DNA of 64,000 nt from Symbiodinium natans (GCA_905221605.1 CAJNDS010002823.1:270001-334000), one strand, 5' to 3'. Counted from the stretch's first letter, positions 8,701-19,310 are shown. Numbers and translations are program-made. The notes: generated by a model from the sequence alone, not told the origin.

Positions 8701-9097
8701 ACACTTGACCGAAGTGCAGCATGGCAAAGCATGACTGAACCGCAAGCCGACCTCCAAAAGGAAGGGCTCACCCCTCTCTGGGTCCTTTGGTTCTAACCTC
8801 TACCCTTCTGGCCAACAACCGAAGCTTGAAATACGTTTCGTCTTGTCAACAACCTCATGCTGGAATCAGTTTTAACCAAATCTGCTGCGTGTTGAAGCTT
8901 GACACAAGGTACAGTGACGCATTGGGGAGGGGGGGGGGGGGGTGGGAGGAGTCTTTGTGTAAGACAAGTCTTCTATAGGATGCGAAAGGTACCCCCAGGA
9001 ATGGCTGTGAGTCTGCTCATGTAACTTGCTTCCCATTTCATGCATCGGCTGTGTCGAGCGGAAAAAATGCAAAAGCCACAATGCAAAGGCTTCTCGC

Positions 9098-9184
9098 CCT
9101 AAACCCTAGGCCCTAAACCCTAAACCCCAAACCCTAAAAACCCTAAACCCCGAACCCTAGACCCTAAATCCTAACCCGCTAAAC
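9098..9184 (-). repeat. CCCTAAA array, mixed variants
   Basis: About eleven units, including CCCTAGG, CCCCAAA, CCCTAGA and CCCTAAAAA variants. Confidence 0.9.
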
Positions 9185-9189
9185 TGCAG

Positions 9190-9430
9190 CTCATGCAAAG
9201 AAAACATGCCAGACAAGTTTGAGCTTGCACAAGCTCCTGCGCAAGTCCAGATACAGGAAAGGGCCCTCAAGCAAAGCAACAGCTAAAAAGGCACCTCAAG
9301 AAGCAAAAACTCCTCAAACCACCCCTATACCCTTAACCCGAACTGAACCTGAAATATCCCTCAACACCCCCCCGCCTGTGGAAAAAATGCCCTTGGAGCG
9401 GCCCTTGTGGGACCTGGGACTGAAGATGCG
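9190..9430 (+). CDS. Candidate exon, Lys/Pro/Thr-rich (about 80 aa), unknown product
   Basis: + strand, 241 nt from CGCTAAACTGCAG to AAGATGCG|GTTTAGGG. It is bounded left by a CCCTAAA array and right by a TTTAGGG array whose first bases give the GT donor. It reads ...LHKLLRKSRYRKGPSSKATA... and later PPPVEKMPLERPLWDLGLKM. The minus strand here is rich in stops. A second + frame is open in the first half. It looks like a basic, disordered region. Confidence 0.45.
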
Positions 9431-9833
9431 GTTTAGGGTTTAGGGTTTAGGGTTTAGGGTTTAGGGTTTGGGCTTTGGGGTTTGGGGTTTCTCGCTTGCG
9501 CGTCGGCTTGCTCCTTGAAACACAACGCACGCGCGAGCGGGGCTTCGAGCCTCCCAACCCCGGACCTTGGAACCCAAAATCCCCGCCAGCCTAAACCCCT
9601 AAACTGCCCGAAACTGCCCCACTCTGCCCTAAACCCTAAACCCTAAACCCTAAACCCTAAACCCTAAACCCTAAACCCTAAACCCTAAACCACCTTCAAG
9701 GCTGAGAGCTCTGGGCACCGTGGCCCCTTGGCGTTGGAACTCCGGCTGACGGCCTGCAGGGTCGGAAGCCTTAGGGTTTAGGGTTTAGGGTTTAGGGTTT
9801 AGAGTTTAGGGTTTAGGGTTTAGGGTTTAGGGC
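9431..9833. repeat. Three arrays in alternating orientation
   Basis: TTTAGGG at 9431-9491, CCCTAAA at 9626-9691 (nine units) and TTTAGGG at 9772-9833 (eight units). The 80-bp gap 9692-9771 is exon-like. On the minus strand it reads AVSRSSNAKGPRCPELSALK and ends at GTG|GTTTAGGG, and on + it is open as well. Confidence 0.9.
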
Positions 9834-9834
9834 T

Positions 9835-10095
9835 TGTTGTTGTTGCGGCCCTTGCTGTTTTCATGTTCTATTCATTGTCTGTATTTGATGTTGGTTCGTT
9901 GGTTTGCTGGTTTGTTTGCTTTAATGTTTGTTTAGCTTGTATTGGCTTGTATGGGGTTGTATTGGTTGGTTTGGTTTGTTCTGGTTTGTTTTGGCTTGCT
10001 TTGTTTTGTTTAGGTTTGTTTTGGTTTCCTGTTTGTTGTTGCTGGCATTTGTTTGTTGTCTTTTGGTGTTGGTTGTTTTGTGACTTTAAGAGCTT
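9835..10095 (+). repeat. T/G-rich low-complexity tract
   Basis: Imperfect GTTTG/TTGTT repeats over about 250 bp. The open frame through it (FWLALFCLGLFW...) is compositional. Confidence 0.7.
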
Positions 10096-10209
10096 GCGTG
10101 CTTGAACTTGCGTGCTCGTGCGGGTGGGTCGGTGAGTGTGTGCGTGTGAGTGTTGGGAGTAGCAGGGGCCAGGGGACTTGGGCTCACTTTCATGCCCTCA
10201 ACTTTCAAG

Positions 10210-10386
10210 GCTTCAGAGGATTCAGGGGGTTATGGATGCCAAACCTTCAAACCCGCGTCTGGCTTAGGCCTACCGCCGCACCCTCGAAACCTTCAACTCA
10301 GTAGGTGCAGGGTCCACCTGCTCGAAAGAGTCTTGGCCGAGCATCTGCAACGCCTCGATACTCAATTATGTGGGCTGGTGGCTTGA
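10210..10386 (+). CDS. Weak candidate exon(s), strand uncertain
   Basis: + strand open from CAACTTTCAAG to a stop at 10386 (ASEDSGGYGCQTFKPAS...). A minus-strand reading (ALQMLGQDSFEQVDPAPTEL) is equally protein-like and fits the minus-strand exons at 10927-11244. I cannot decide between them. Confidence 0.2.
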   Translation, partial: ASEDSGGYGCQTFKPASGLGLPPHPRNLQLSRCRVHLLERVLAEHLQRLDTQLCGLVA

Positions 10387-10926
10387 GGGCGGTCCCCTCG
10401 AACACGCCCTCCCTGAGACACGGGCTTGCAGGTGCCCGCCGAGTTCAGATGCTGCTTCTGTCCTTGAAGTCAACAAGCTCAGCTGATTCAATGGGCGACG
10501 CAACACTGTAACGCCGTTCTTCAACAGCGGAGACTTGCTACTGTTTTAGGGGGGAGGAGAGTTTGGGGCTCCACCTGCCCAGCCGACTGAGTCGCCTCTC
10601 TGCAGAGACAATCAGTTGTGTTTACACCGGACGGTCAGCAATGCAGATGTCGAGCTCGATCCATACTGGCCCCGAAAGAAACCAGAGCCAACACATAAGT
10701 CATGAGCCAAAAGAGTAAGGGATCATGATCGAGAACTTTGCCGCAGCGCACGTCAACCTAGAAACCACCACTTTCTGAAGCGCCACGCCCAAACCTCAAC
10801 CACCCGAAGGACCGTAAGCCTCACTCAACACACACCCATTCGTTCCATCACAAGCTGGGGCGATGGAGCCATGATGGAGCCTTGAAGGGTTTTAGGTTTT
10901 TAGTCTCAAAGCACTCTGGCACTCAC

Positions 10927-11045
10927 CTGATCTTCTTGCACATCTCCTCGCGGTCTGACCTCGGATTACGCACAGCTACGGCAAAAGCCGAAAGTCCCGC
11001 AGCGTTTTGGAGTTGCCCACGTGCTTGTACAAGGTCCCGGTATGC
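10927..11045 (-). CDS. Candidate exon with canonical GTGAGT donor
   Basis: Minus strand, 119 nt. It reads AYRDLVQARGQLQNAAGLSA... and ends SDREEMCKKI with AG|GTGAGTGCC, the best donor seen in the window. The acceptor is GGGTACAACAG. Helical, charged composition. It joins in phase 0 to the exon at 11119. The product is unknown. Confidence 0.5.
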
Positions 11046-11118
11046 CTGTTGTACCCACAGGGTTTCTTCTGGTTACCCTAAACCCTAAACCCTAAACCCC
11101 AAACCCTAAACCCTAAAC
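11046..11118 (-). other. Proposed 73-nt intron beginning with five telomere-type units
   Basis: On the minus strand the intron starts GTTTAGGG directly after TTATGG, runs through five TTTAGGG/TTTGGGG units and ends GTGGGTACAACAG. It separates two segments open in the same phase. Confidence 0.45.
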
Positions 11119-11244
11119 CCATAAAGACCCTGAAAGCTTCACTCTAGTCCGGGGGGGGGAAGGGCAGCTGGCATCTGAGGCTTCGTCCAGCGCATTCTCT
11201 GAGTCTCCTCCCGGGTTAGGCGAAAGCACCTGCGCAAGGTGCAG
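11119..11244 (-). CDS. Candidate exon, acidic/Ser-rich, unknown product
   Basis: Minus strand, 126 nt, 42 codons, reading LHLAQVLSPNPGGDSENALD... to RTRVKLSGSLW and then GTTTAGGG. The 5' border is uncertain: the frame is open upstream into the CCCTAAA-rich side. A + strand reading also exists but is less protein-like. Confidence 0.45.
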
Positions 11245-11261
11245 CTCTCGGGCTTTGGAGG

Positions 11262-11290
11262 GTTTAGGGTTTAGGGTTTAGGGTTTAGGG
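11262..11290 (+). repeat. TTTAGGG array
   Basis: Four units. Confidence 0.9.
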
Positions 11291-11676
11291 TGTGGGTTTT
11301 GGATGACAAGTGTACAGGGTCTCGCTATCACGAGTGTGAGACTGTTTGTGTGTCCATCTCTGGTGTTGCAAGTCCGGCCCTCAGCTAACACAGCCAGGGG
11401 CTCCGATCTGGCTAGTCCCCCAAGTCCAGTGGCAAAAAGGGTTTAGGGTGTAGGGTTCAGGGTTTGGGGAGTTTGGGGGTCTGTGGGTTTTGGGGATACT
11501 TCTCTGGGTCAGGTATTTCTGGGCTTCGGGGTTAAGGTAAGGGGTTGTGTTGCAACATGGTGCGGCGCCACGATGCGAGAATCAGAACCACCCTTGGCAC
11601 AAACAGAACAACCCCTGGCGCCCCGCTCCCGCTCAGCCTCACATCCTCCACGTATAAGCCACACACAGACATCTGG

Positions 11677-11757
11677 GTGTTTCCCAAAATAGGGGTACCC
11701 TTGTATACCCCAAGTAGAAGAGAATCTCCTTAAAGGGACCACTCTACTACTAGGCTC
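11677..11757. mobile_element. Family L short element
   Basis: GTGTTTCCCAAAATAGGGGTACCC...CCAAGTAGAAGAGAATCTCCTTAAAGGGACC recurs at 16862-16945. It lies between exon-like segments and starts with GT on + and ends with CAG on minus, so it could be an introner on either strand. Confidence 0.55.
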
Positions 11758-11847
11758 TGGGCCTGATCCGGGTGTCACTTTGCACCTCCAGCCGCAGCTG
11801 TACAAGGGCGAGGCCTTTGCATGCTGCAGTTCTCTTGTCGCAAGTTG

Positions 11848-11930
11848 AACCCTAAACCCTAAACCCTAAACCCTAAACCCCAAACCCTAAACCCTTTTTG
11901 AACCCGATACCTTGAACCCTAAACCCTAAC
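11848..11930 (-). repeat. CCCTAAA array
   Basis: About seven units, then CTTTTTGAACCCGATACC, then two more. Confidence 0.85.
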
Positions 11931-11979
11931 CGTTGTCCAGGCCGCCCAGGTTGAGGTTCAGGGGCTGGCATGATTCAGC

Positions 11980-12092
11980 TGGGTTGCCCAGCAACCTGGG
12001 ATTAAGATAAGGATGCCCTTCTTGCTTCAAAAAGGTGTCTAACCCCCCAAAAAAGGGAACAAGGGTACTCCTGGGCCTCCTTCGTGAGGTGT
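11980..12092. mobile_element. Element related to families D and J
   Basis: GGTTGCCCAGCAACCTGGGATTAAG...AAGGGTACTCCTGGGC. The copy at 46386-46504 has the same ends. Confidence 0.5.
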
Positions 12093-12384
12093 TTGCAAGG
12101 GTGATGAAGCCTACTATCTTGCTTAAAAGCCGACAACAGAGATTTTTTGCAGGGTGCTTAAGCAGTTAGTAGAAGCATGCATACTTGTGGTTTAGGTGCG
12201 CAGCGAAGGAAGAGTCTGGTGGTCAGGGGGCCAAAGGGCAAGAATTCTCTGTCGGGTACAAGGCAGCACTCCGGACCCGATTTGTAAGTTTCGCTCGCGT
12301 GTGAATTCTCAGAATGCCAAGGCCCAGGCGCTCTTCATAGGAGGCTGCCTCGTGAGGGTAGGGAGGCAGATCTAACATAGATCC

Positions 12385-12522
12385 TACAAACCCCAGGGCT
12401 TCTGGAAACCTACAAACCCTTTAAACCATGCACTATAAACCCTTAAGCCCTGTAAACCCAACGACAAACCCTACAAAGCCTGTAACACCTGCAAACCCTG
12501 TAAGCCCTGCAAACCCTGAATC
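12385..12522 (-). repeat. Degenerate telomere-like repeat
   Basis: CCTACAAAC, CCCTGTAAA, CCTGCAAAC and related nonamers over about 140 bp, a diverged CCCTAAA-type array. Confidence 0.6.
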
Positions 12523-12530
12523 CGGCCGAC

Positions 12531-12638
12531 CGTGTAGCCCAGTAACCATATGTATACGGGTACTCTTGCTTTGGTTTGTTACTTTAGAAGGGAGCCCCAG
12601 AACAAGAAGGGGTTAAGGGTATCTGGGGGCTACCAAGG
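12531..12638. mobile_element. Family D element
   Basis: GTGTAGCCCAGTAACCATATG...GGGGGCTACCAAG. It shares ends with the copies at 34699-34822 and 43333-43440. Confidence 0.6.
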
Positions 12639-12639
12639 A

Positions 12640-13404
12640 ACGAACCTCACCAGTCGATGCTGGGGATGTGGCCAATGGTTTGAGAGGGTTGTCACCTGCT
12701 TCAGAGGTTCGCGGCTTTTCTTCGGGTGCAGGGCTTAGAGTCTTGTTTTTGCTGGGGGGGGGGGGGGGGGTGAGGGGATGTTTTGGGGTTCATGTGGGCG
12801 TTTGTGGGTTTCGGGTCGGGTTCCGGGAGCATGGCTTTATTTGCGGGGCAGAGAGGCTGTGTTGAGTGCGAAAGCATCCGCCTGAAGGGCGCGTGTATGA
12901 GAATGAGCTAAGCACACAGGGTTTCCGAAGATGGCGCCGCGTCCGGATTCGCGACCCGGCCAGACTGAGCTGCGGGCCGTTCACCACGAAGTAGACAAGC
13001 TGCGCGAGACCTTTCTCCAGCCTGCAGGCATCAAGGTGTCCAGTCACTTGTGTTCCTTGCGCTCCTGATGGAGGGAATCAAACCACGTCACACCCAAACC
13101 GCCGAAAGCCCCCGAAAAACCAAAAAACATCTCAAGCTGCAAGGTCTCAAGCAGAAAGCCTCTTGGCCGACGCCCTAGATGAACTCAAAAGGCTTACACA
13201 GCACAGTGTCATGTGCCCGGGCTTCGAAAGCGGTTTAGGGTTGAGGGTTTAGGGTTTAGGGCTGCCGCCCTTGCTGCCTTGCATTCGGGTTTCGGAATGC
13301 GTGGGGAGATCAGGGCTATGGCGGCTATGGATGGGCTTCGACACGCAAACTCTACCGGGATGCTCAGAGAACTCTTCTACTACCTCTCCCGGTCTCCTTG
13401 AGAT
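12640..13404. other. Mostly unique stretch, no gene recognised
   Basis: It contains a G16 tract (12755-12770), GC-rich DNA with short open frames on both strands and a short TTTAGGG block at 13233-13262. Confidence 0.4.
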
Positions 13405-13663
13405 GGTTTAGGGTTTAGGGTTTAGGGTTTAGGGATGCAACACAGTCCGTGATGTTGTGTACGCCGAAGTCACCTGAAACGAAAGCTCGGCAGGATCTAG
13501 TGGAACATAAGGTGGTACCCAGATATAATCATAGTTACCCTAGCTATAACCCCTCTTATGACTACCCAAAATGACCCCCCAAGCACAGTCTGCAACGCTG
13601 AGGCCCCAAGCGCAAACTTGGCGAGACCGATGTGGTTCTCCTTGGCTTGGCTGTACATACCCC

Positions 13664-13894
13664 TAACCTAAACCCTAAACCCTAAACCCTAAAACCCTTT
13701 TGAACCCAGGCTCGGACAAGCTTGCCTAAACCCTAAACCCTAAACCCTAAACCCTAAACCCTAAACCCTAAACCCTAAACCCTAAACCCTAAACCCTAAA
13801 CCCTAAACCCTAAACCCTAAAACCCTAAACCCTAAACCCTAAACCCTAAACCCTAAACCCTAAACCCTAAACCCTAAACCCTAAACCCTAAACC
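13664..13894 (-). repeat. Long CCCTAAA array
   Basis: Three units, a 30-bp interruption (CCCTTTTGAACCCAGGC...), then about 24 nearly perfect CCCTAAA units. Confidence 0.95.
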
Positions 13895-14099
13895 CGCCCG
13901 CCACCCCACTCTCTTGTCTTTTGGGGTAGGCGGGCGCTGGTCGAGCGCTCAGTGAGACCCTGCGAGGGAGCCCCAGGCGGGCGACCGAGCTGGCCTCCAG
14001 GCTGGCTTACCCTCCAGCACAGGCCGAGTCAGCAGTTGTCACTGTATGATATTATATTACCCTAAACCCCAAGCTGTCCGCGCACATTGTTGGGTCCTG

Positions 14100-14700
14100 C
14101 ATTGGAGGTCCCTGTAAACCCTGGCCCTCACCCCCGTCCGCGAGGCCCTGGCTCTGGCCTGGGTCTGGCCCTGGCCCTGCCCGGCCCTGGCCCTGGCTTT
14201 CCTGCTCTGGCTCCCTGGCCCTGGCCCTGGCCCTGACCTGGCCCTGCTCGGGGGTTTTCCCACCGCCAACCAAGCCTCGCTGCCTTTGTCTGTTCCTGGA
14301 ACATTCCTTCATAGCCCTTGAAAAAAAAACACAAACTGTCCTCATGCATATGCCTGGTGAAGGCAGCTTGTGGAGGTCCCCAACCTGACCTGACCTGGCC
14401 CGGCACCCCACCTTACCCCCTTCGCGCCAAGCCAAGCTGTCCGCACACCAGTTTGTGCCTGGTCCACACCAGCCCTGTTTCCGTCGCGCTCTGCCAAACC
14501 CAAGCTGTTCACTGCGTGTTGCCTCCCTGGCTTTAGCCCCTTCGCGCCAACCAAGCCTCGCTGCCTTTGTCTGTTCCTGGCCAACCCAAGCTGTCTTCGC
14601 TGACCCTGCCTCGTTTCCGTCTGCTGCAGCTTTGCGCCTGGTCCACGCACCTTGTGGAGGTCCCCAAAAGGGCGTGAGTGCTGACTCATGTGATGCATTG
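14100..14700. repeat. GC-rich region with local duplications
   Basis: A tandem CCTGGCCCTGG tract (14110-14245) is followed by diverged duplications. CCAAGCCTCGCTGCCTTTGT occurs at about 14272 and 14552, and GGAGGTCCCCAA at about 14372 and 14657. Long open frames here follow from the repeats. Confidence 0.6.
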
Positions 14701-14920
14701 TAAAAAAAAAGGTGTTAACTCCTTGAGAGTTGTAAGTGGGCGGTCTTGGGGTGGGTAGGTCTGCAGACTACCGCGCGCTCCCAAAGCGCGCTTCCGTTTG
14801 GCACGCCCTAAACCCTAAACCCTAAACCCTAAACCCGAAGGGTTTGGGTCTTTTGGTGCGGTGCAGGGTCTAGGGTTTACGGTCCCCTGTGTCAGTACCT
14901 TAACTTATGAGCATCTAAGG

Positions 14921-15024
14921 CTTGGGATGTTCCCCCTTATACTACAGTCCTTAATAGGGATTCTAGCAAGGCCCCCTATTAGAATCCGCATCAAGGAGCT
15001 GTTCGCATAAGGGGGGACATCCTC
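14921..15024. mobile_element. Family B element, nearly complete
   Basis: TTGGGATGTTCCCCCTTATA...CATAAGGGGGGACATCC with an inverted CAGTCCTTAATAGGGATTCTA inside. Related copies are at 37553, 34635, 50076 and 51879. Confidence 0.75.
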
Positions 15025-15084
15025 ATTCTACGGCAAGAATACCCAAACAGGGAGGGCATCTCTCTCCCCCTTTGGAGGGTTACT

Positions 15085-15164
15085 TATGGGTGGTTGTCAA
15101 AATTATGGTCCCTTTTTAAATCCCTATTGTAATACGGCACTAATAATTTTGACAACCGCCCATA
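15085..15164. mobile_element. Family R short element (80 bp)
   Basis: TATGGGTGGTTGTCAAAATT and AATTTTGACAACCGCCCATA are near-perfect terminal inverted repeats. The whole element could fold into a hairpin. Confidence 0.75.
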
Positions 15165-15232
15165 TGTATATGTCACTCAGCATGCTCTCCCGAAAGCTTT
15201 CAGCTCAGCATAGCTCACCAAAGTCCAAGTTT

Positions 15233-15354
15233 TAAACCCTAAACCCTAAACCCTAAACCCCAAACCCCAAACCCTAAACCCTAAACCCTAAGCCCTAAAC
15301 CCTAAGCCCTAAACCCTAAACTCTAAACCATAAACCCAAGCCCTAAACCCTAAT
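15233..15354 (-). repeat. CCCTAAA array
   Basis: About 17 units with CCCCAAA and CCCTAAG variants, broken at 15356 by the family Q element. Confidence 0.9.
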
Positions 15355-15355
15355 G

Positions 15356-15647
15356 TTGGACCTGCTTTATTAGGGGGGGCCGCTTTAAAGTCAATTTGGC
15401 GAAATTATTCAGGATCTCCTGACTGTTTGAGGGGTCCGCTTTAAAGTCAAACCGTCCGGGCGCCGTAAGAAAATTCCACGTGGCGCGCCTTTAAAAAAGA
15501 TAACCGGGCATTGCTGCCCCTTTTAAACATATCTAAACTCCACCCTATTAAAATCATATAAGCCCCCGGGGCCGTGTAATCAGGACCCAATCCAAGCCCC
15601 GACTGTTCAGGGGGGGGGGGGGGCCCCTAACATTAAAGCAGGTCCCA
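15356..15647. mobile_element. Family Q element (about 290 bp) inserted in a telomere-type array
   Basis: Ends TTGGACCTGCTTTATTAGGG and CCCCTAACATTAAAGCAGGTCCCA are inverted repeats. Internally GGTCCGCTTTAAAGTCAA repeats. CCCTAA lies on the left and CACTAAACCCC on the right, so here an element interrupts an array. No coding frame. Confidence 0.65.
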
Positions 15648-15761
15648 CACTAAACCCCTAAGCCCAAGGTTCGTGGATCGGGTCGAAGGTCCCGAAGTAC
15701 ACAGCCACGGCCGAGGGCCGCCGCCTGGGTTGGGCACGAAGTAGTAGCGCCGCTTTGCTGG

Positions 15762-15880
15762 GTTTAGGGTTTAGGGTTTAGGGTTTAGGGTTTATAGGGT
15801 TTAGGGTTTAGGGTTTAGGGTTTAGGGTTTAGGGTTTAGGGTTTAGGGTTTAGGGTTTAGGGTTTAGGGTTTAGGGTTTT
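15762..15880 (+). repeat. TTTAGGG array
   Basis: About 16 units, one with TTTATAGGG. It is followed by TTTTCTCTTGCCACCCGCCTAG, a recurring motif. Confidence 0.95.
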
Positions 15881-15924
15881 CTCTTGCCACCCGCCTAGCA
15901 GACCCCAAAGGGATCACTCCGCAG

Positions 15925-15966
15925 TTTAGGGCTTAGGGTTTAGGGTTTAGGGTTTAGGGTTTAGGG
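15925..15966 (+). repeat. TTTAGGG array abutting a family C element
   Basis: Six units ending ...TTTAGGG|CTACTTGAAGG, the same junction as at 44436-44450. Confidence 0.9.
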
Positions 15967-16180
15967 CTACTTGAAGGTTCACGGGGTACTTAGAAGTAGG
16001 CTCACAAGAACCTCAAATAAGTTTATAACCAGGGTTTAGGGTTTTAGGGTTCAGTTGTAAAAAAGGGAGTTCCTCAAATACGTCTATAACCAGTCAGTTA
16101 TAAGTAGGTTCACCAAGTACCTCAAATAAGTTGATAACCAGCTATAAGCAGGGTCACAAGTACCTTGAATAAGTTTATAG

Positions 16181-16244
<64 letters not shown>

Positions 16245-16279
16245 TACTTATAAACTACCCAAATAAACCGCCACGTAGG
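15967..16279. mobile_element. Enlarged family C element with internal arrays
   Basis: The left end is CTACTTGAAGGTTCACGGGGTA and the right end TTATAAACTACCC...CCACGTAG. Inside are three repeats of AGTACCTCAAATAAGTTTATAACCAG-like sequence, a short TTTAGGG block (16032-16055) and an (AT)n tract (16184-16243). Confidence 0.6.
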
Positions 16280-16321
16280 GTCCGAAAGGAGGTGCCGCAC
16301 GCATCCTCAATCGATGCTAAA

Positions 16322-16426
16322 CTACGGTTTGCTTAAGACCCCCCCCAAAAAAAATCTTCCCAAAAAGGGTAGTAAGGGGATTATAAGTCATTTTTGTTTT
16401 TGGGGGGGCTCTTAAGCAAATAGTAG
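16322..16426. mobile_element. Family A element
   Basis: CTACGGTTTGCTTAAGACCCC...GGGGCTCTTAAGCAAATAGTAG. 105 bp. Confidence 0.8.
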
Positions 16427-16794
16427 TAAAACGTGTTGGCAGCCCCAGGTGTCCAAATGAAAAGCTCGAGGGGGGGAGCCTTGAACCTTTGAGACGGTTT
16501 TCATTCTTTCCACTCCCAGGCTCAATTGAAAGAAAACAGAACAACGCAAGCACGTCCACCAGAAGCCAAGAAGGGCGAGGGCTTGGAGGTGTCCACTCTG
16601 CGAATGATAACCCTAAGCTTTGCTGCAGGGTTTTGACCGAAATCTGCATGTCCCTCAGCCCCCCCCCCCCCCCCTCCCCAAGCCCCTATAATCCCACTGT
16701 ATTACAACCCCTAAAGCCACATCATCTCATCATCCATAGAAACCTTGCTAGCCCATTAACCATATTGGAAATGAGTGGCTGACCACTTTATAGG

Positions 16795-16950
16795 GGAACC
16801 TTGAACCCCCCAAAAAAAGGGGGCGAAAGGGCCCCACCGGGCTACCAGAAACCCTCATGAGCATTTCCCAGAATAGGGGGAACCCTTCTATACCCCAAAT
16901 AGAATAGAATCCCTCAAAGGGGCCCCCAAAAAAAAGGGCACCCCCCTAGT
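16795..16950. mobile_element. Family D-like end plus family L element
   Basis: 16795-16850 ends CCACCGGGCTACCAG (D-like). 16862-16945 matches family L (TTTCCCAGAATAGGGGG...CTATACCCCAAATAGAATAGAATCC). Confidence 0.5.
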
Positions 16951-16963
16951 TTCGTAAAGCCCC

Positions 16964-17087
16964 ATATGAAGTAGGGCAGTAGGGCCTATATTGTACCCCC
17001 ACAACACCCAATATATGCTCTCACCAATATTTCCTCGGAATCTTGTATACACTCACCAATAACAGTAATATACACCCTACTTCATAT
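16964..17087. mobile_element. Family M element (124 bp)
   Basis: ATATGAAGTAGGG...CCCTACTTCATAT are terminal inverted repeats. The interior CACCCAATATATGC.CTCACCAA matches the copy at 31739-31862. Confidence 0.75.
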
Positions 17088-17204
17088 AACCCCACAGTCC
17101 CTGACTCTGTGGGCCCGGGCGTCCCGCCCTTCGCTGCTCGACTGGACTGGCTCGGCTCTGCCGTCCAGGACCACCAGGACGACCAGGACCAATGCTGGAG
17201 TGGG

Positions 17205-17614
17205 GAGGGAGGGGGGCGGGGGGGGGGGGGCTTGTACAAGAAATAGACATGTTAGACATGTTATATATAAATGTATGGATATATACATATATATATATGT
17301 ATAGAAATAATTGACAAATACATATATATATAGTCTATACATACACACATATATATGTGTATGTATATATATATACACATGTGTGTGTGTGTGCATCAGT
17401 GTGTGTGTGCATCAGTGTGTGTGTGCATCAGTGTGTGTGTGTGTGCATCAGTGTGTGTGTGTGTGTGTGCATCAGTGTGTGTGTGTGCATCAGTGTGTGT
17501 GTGTGTGCATCAGTGTGTGTGTGTGTGCATCAGTGTGTGTGGTGTGTGCATCAGTGTGTGTGGTGTGTGCATCAGTGTGTGTGGTGTGTGCATCAGTGTG
17601 TGTGGTGTGTGCAT

Positions 17615-17649
<35 letters not shown>

Positions 17650-17740
17650 TTTGCGTGCGTGCGTGCGTGCGTGCGTGTGCGTGTGCGTGTGCGTGTGCGT
17701 GTGCGTGTGCGTGTGCGTGTGCGTGTGCGTGCGCATAGAC
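17205..17740. repeat. G-rich tract, TA tract and a GTGTGTGCATCA minisatellite
   Basis: G-rich at 17205-17231, TA/TATG-rich at 17255-17380, then about 12 units of (GT)nGCATCA at 17386-17622, then (GCGT)n and (GTGTGC)n to 17735. Long open frames here are repeat translations. Confidence 0.95.
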
Positions 17741-18411
17741 ATGCGGGGTTTGTCGGCTCTTCTACGGTGTGGTCTTGTAAGGGTTTACAGGGTTCAATCG
17801 GGCTCAGGTATGGTTCACGTTCCCAGGTATTTTGACCGTTTAGGTGTTCAAGGTGCAAGGGGTTCAGCCTCTAGGGTTTAGGGTGTTTGGCATGTGGTTT
17901 GAGGAGGGCCGGAATAGGAGAACCCCAAGACATTCAGCAAAGTCGGCGGTTAGTCCGATTTGCATCCTGAACTGATACACCCCGGTGGAGAAGGGTACAC
18001 AACACACGCGGAAAAAATGAAAATCGGTCTGCCCAGACAGACCCATGCGCATCGCCAGCTACTGTCCGAATCGCAAAGAGGCACCCAAACTCTAAACGCC
18101 TGTCCCCTCATCAGCCCTCAAACCCGCACGTCTGCATCCCAAAATCCTCATAGTCCTGTATGAACATGCTAGAAGCCCCTTCTTGCCCCTAAACGCAGAG
18201 AATCGGAGGCCCCCACATCCCAAGACCAATCCGTCTCCCAGGAGCTGCTCTCCCGGAAGGGCCTTGCCGGAGCGAGTTTGTTGGATTCAAGTTTTTTGGG
18301 TCTAGGGTTTAGGGCTGAGGAGGTGTGATGTTGAAAAAACAAGAAGCATGGACCTGGATAGGTAAGGCTAGCATACCTTCAGATTTTGAACATGTCGAGA
18401 AGGAAGGGGAG

Positions 18412-18792
18412 AGAGAGACAGAGAGAGAAAAACAAACAACAAAAAGACAGAGAGAGAGAGAGAGAGTGAGCGAGCGAGTGCCGCTGCAAGAGCTTAGGGA
18501 AGGTGGAGCTGAGATTGGAGCATCTTCTGAATATTTCATTCATAAGCCAGGTCGCCCAAAAAAAGTTCAATGGGCTTGATTTGAACTTTTTGCCCCCTTG
18601 AGCTTGGGATACCCCGAGTATAGAGTAGATGGTGTCGTGTGGAAATCTGTTGCTGCTCAACGAACGCGAACAAAGCCGACGATACGAGCTTTGCACTGCC
18701 AATCATGGATGATCCATGAGGGGTTGTTAAAAACAAAACAACACGCACGCACGCACGCACGCACCCACACACACACACACACACACACTCAC
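18412..18792. repeat. (GA)n and (CGCA)n/(AC)n microsatellites
   Basis: GA-rich at 18412-18478. CGCA and AC tracts at 18744-18790. The sequence between them is unique with no recognised gene. Confidence 0.85.
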
Positions 18793-19203
18793 TCTCGCAC
18801 ATGACCAAATGGCACAGGGCGCTGCAGAAAGGTTATCTTGTTCATACTGCCTGCAGCGCGCCGTTGTTCGTTGGCCATACTCCTACAACTTTCCATTCGT
18901 GCGTGGCTGGGTGTGACACAACCTCTGATTGACACCCTGATCTTGCCCATGTGTCTGACACCGAATCTGCTTAGCTCTTAAGTAATGAGGGAGCTACTGG
19001 GTACCATGAACGCAGTGGCAAATGTTTGGAACAAGGCACTCTTGCGAAAGCCAGGCAAGACAAAACCCTAAACCCTGAACCCTTAACCCTAAAACGCCTG
19101 CATTCTGAAAGTTTTGAACGGTTCAACCCCAAGCATCCGGACCCTGCCTGTGCCCTTTTCCGCGGCCTGCTCGGCATCGGTCCACAAATGGACTTAAGAG
19201 AAC

Positions 19204-19310
19204 CCTGAGGGCCCATGTGCCATATTCTTGTATACTTGGGCCCAAGAGTCCCTATATGGGAGGTACTTTAAGGCCCAAGCATTCCCTATTTAAGTACATG
19301 GACCCTTAGG
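19204..19310. mobile_element. Family H element
   Basis: CTGAGGGCCCATGTGCC...TTTAAGTACATGGACCCTTAG. Terminal inverted repeats shared with 21029, 48484, 49165 and 56795. Confidence 0.7.

Noticed and set aside
9863-10105. 80-codon hydrophobic frame that could be read as a membrane protein
   Set aside because: Low-complexity TTTG-rich DNA produces the Phe/Leu/Cys/Trp string.
11168-11848. A plus-strand four-exon model (11168-11261, 11373-11440, 11542-11676, 11792-11848) with matching phases
   Set aside because: The minus strand over the same bases is more protein-like, including a canonical GTGAGT donor nearby. It is a warning that phase-consistent chains can be assembled by chance here.
17311-17881. 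Open frames of 122-174 codons rich in Cys/Val or Thr/His
   Set aside because: They arise from the (GT)nGCATCA minisatellite and the GCGT tract.
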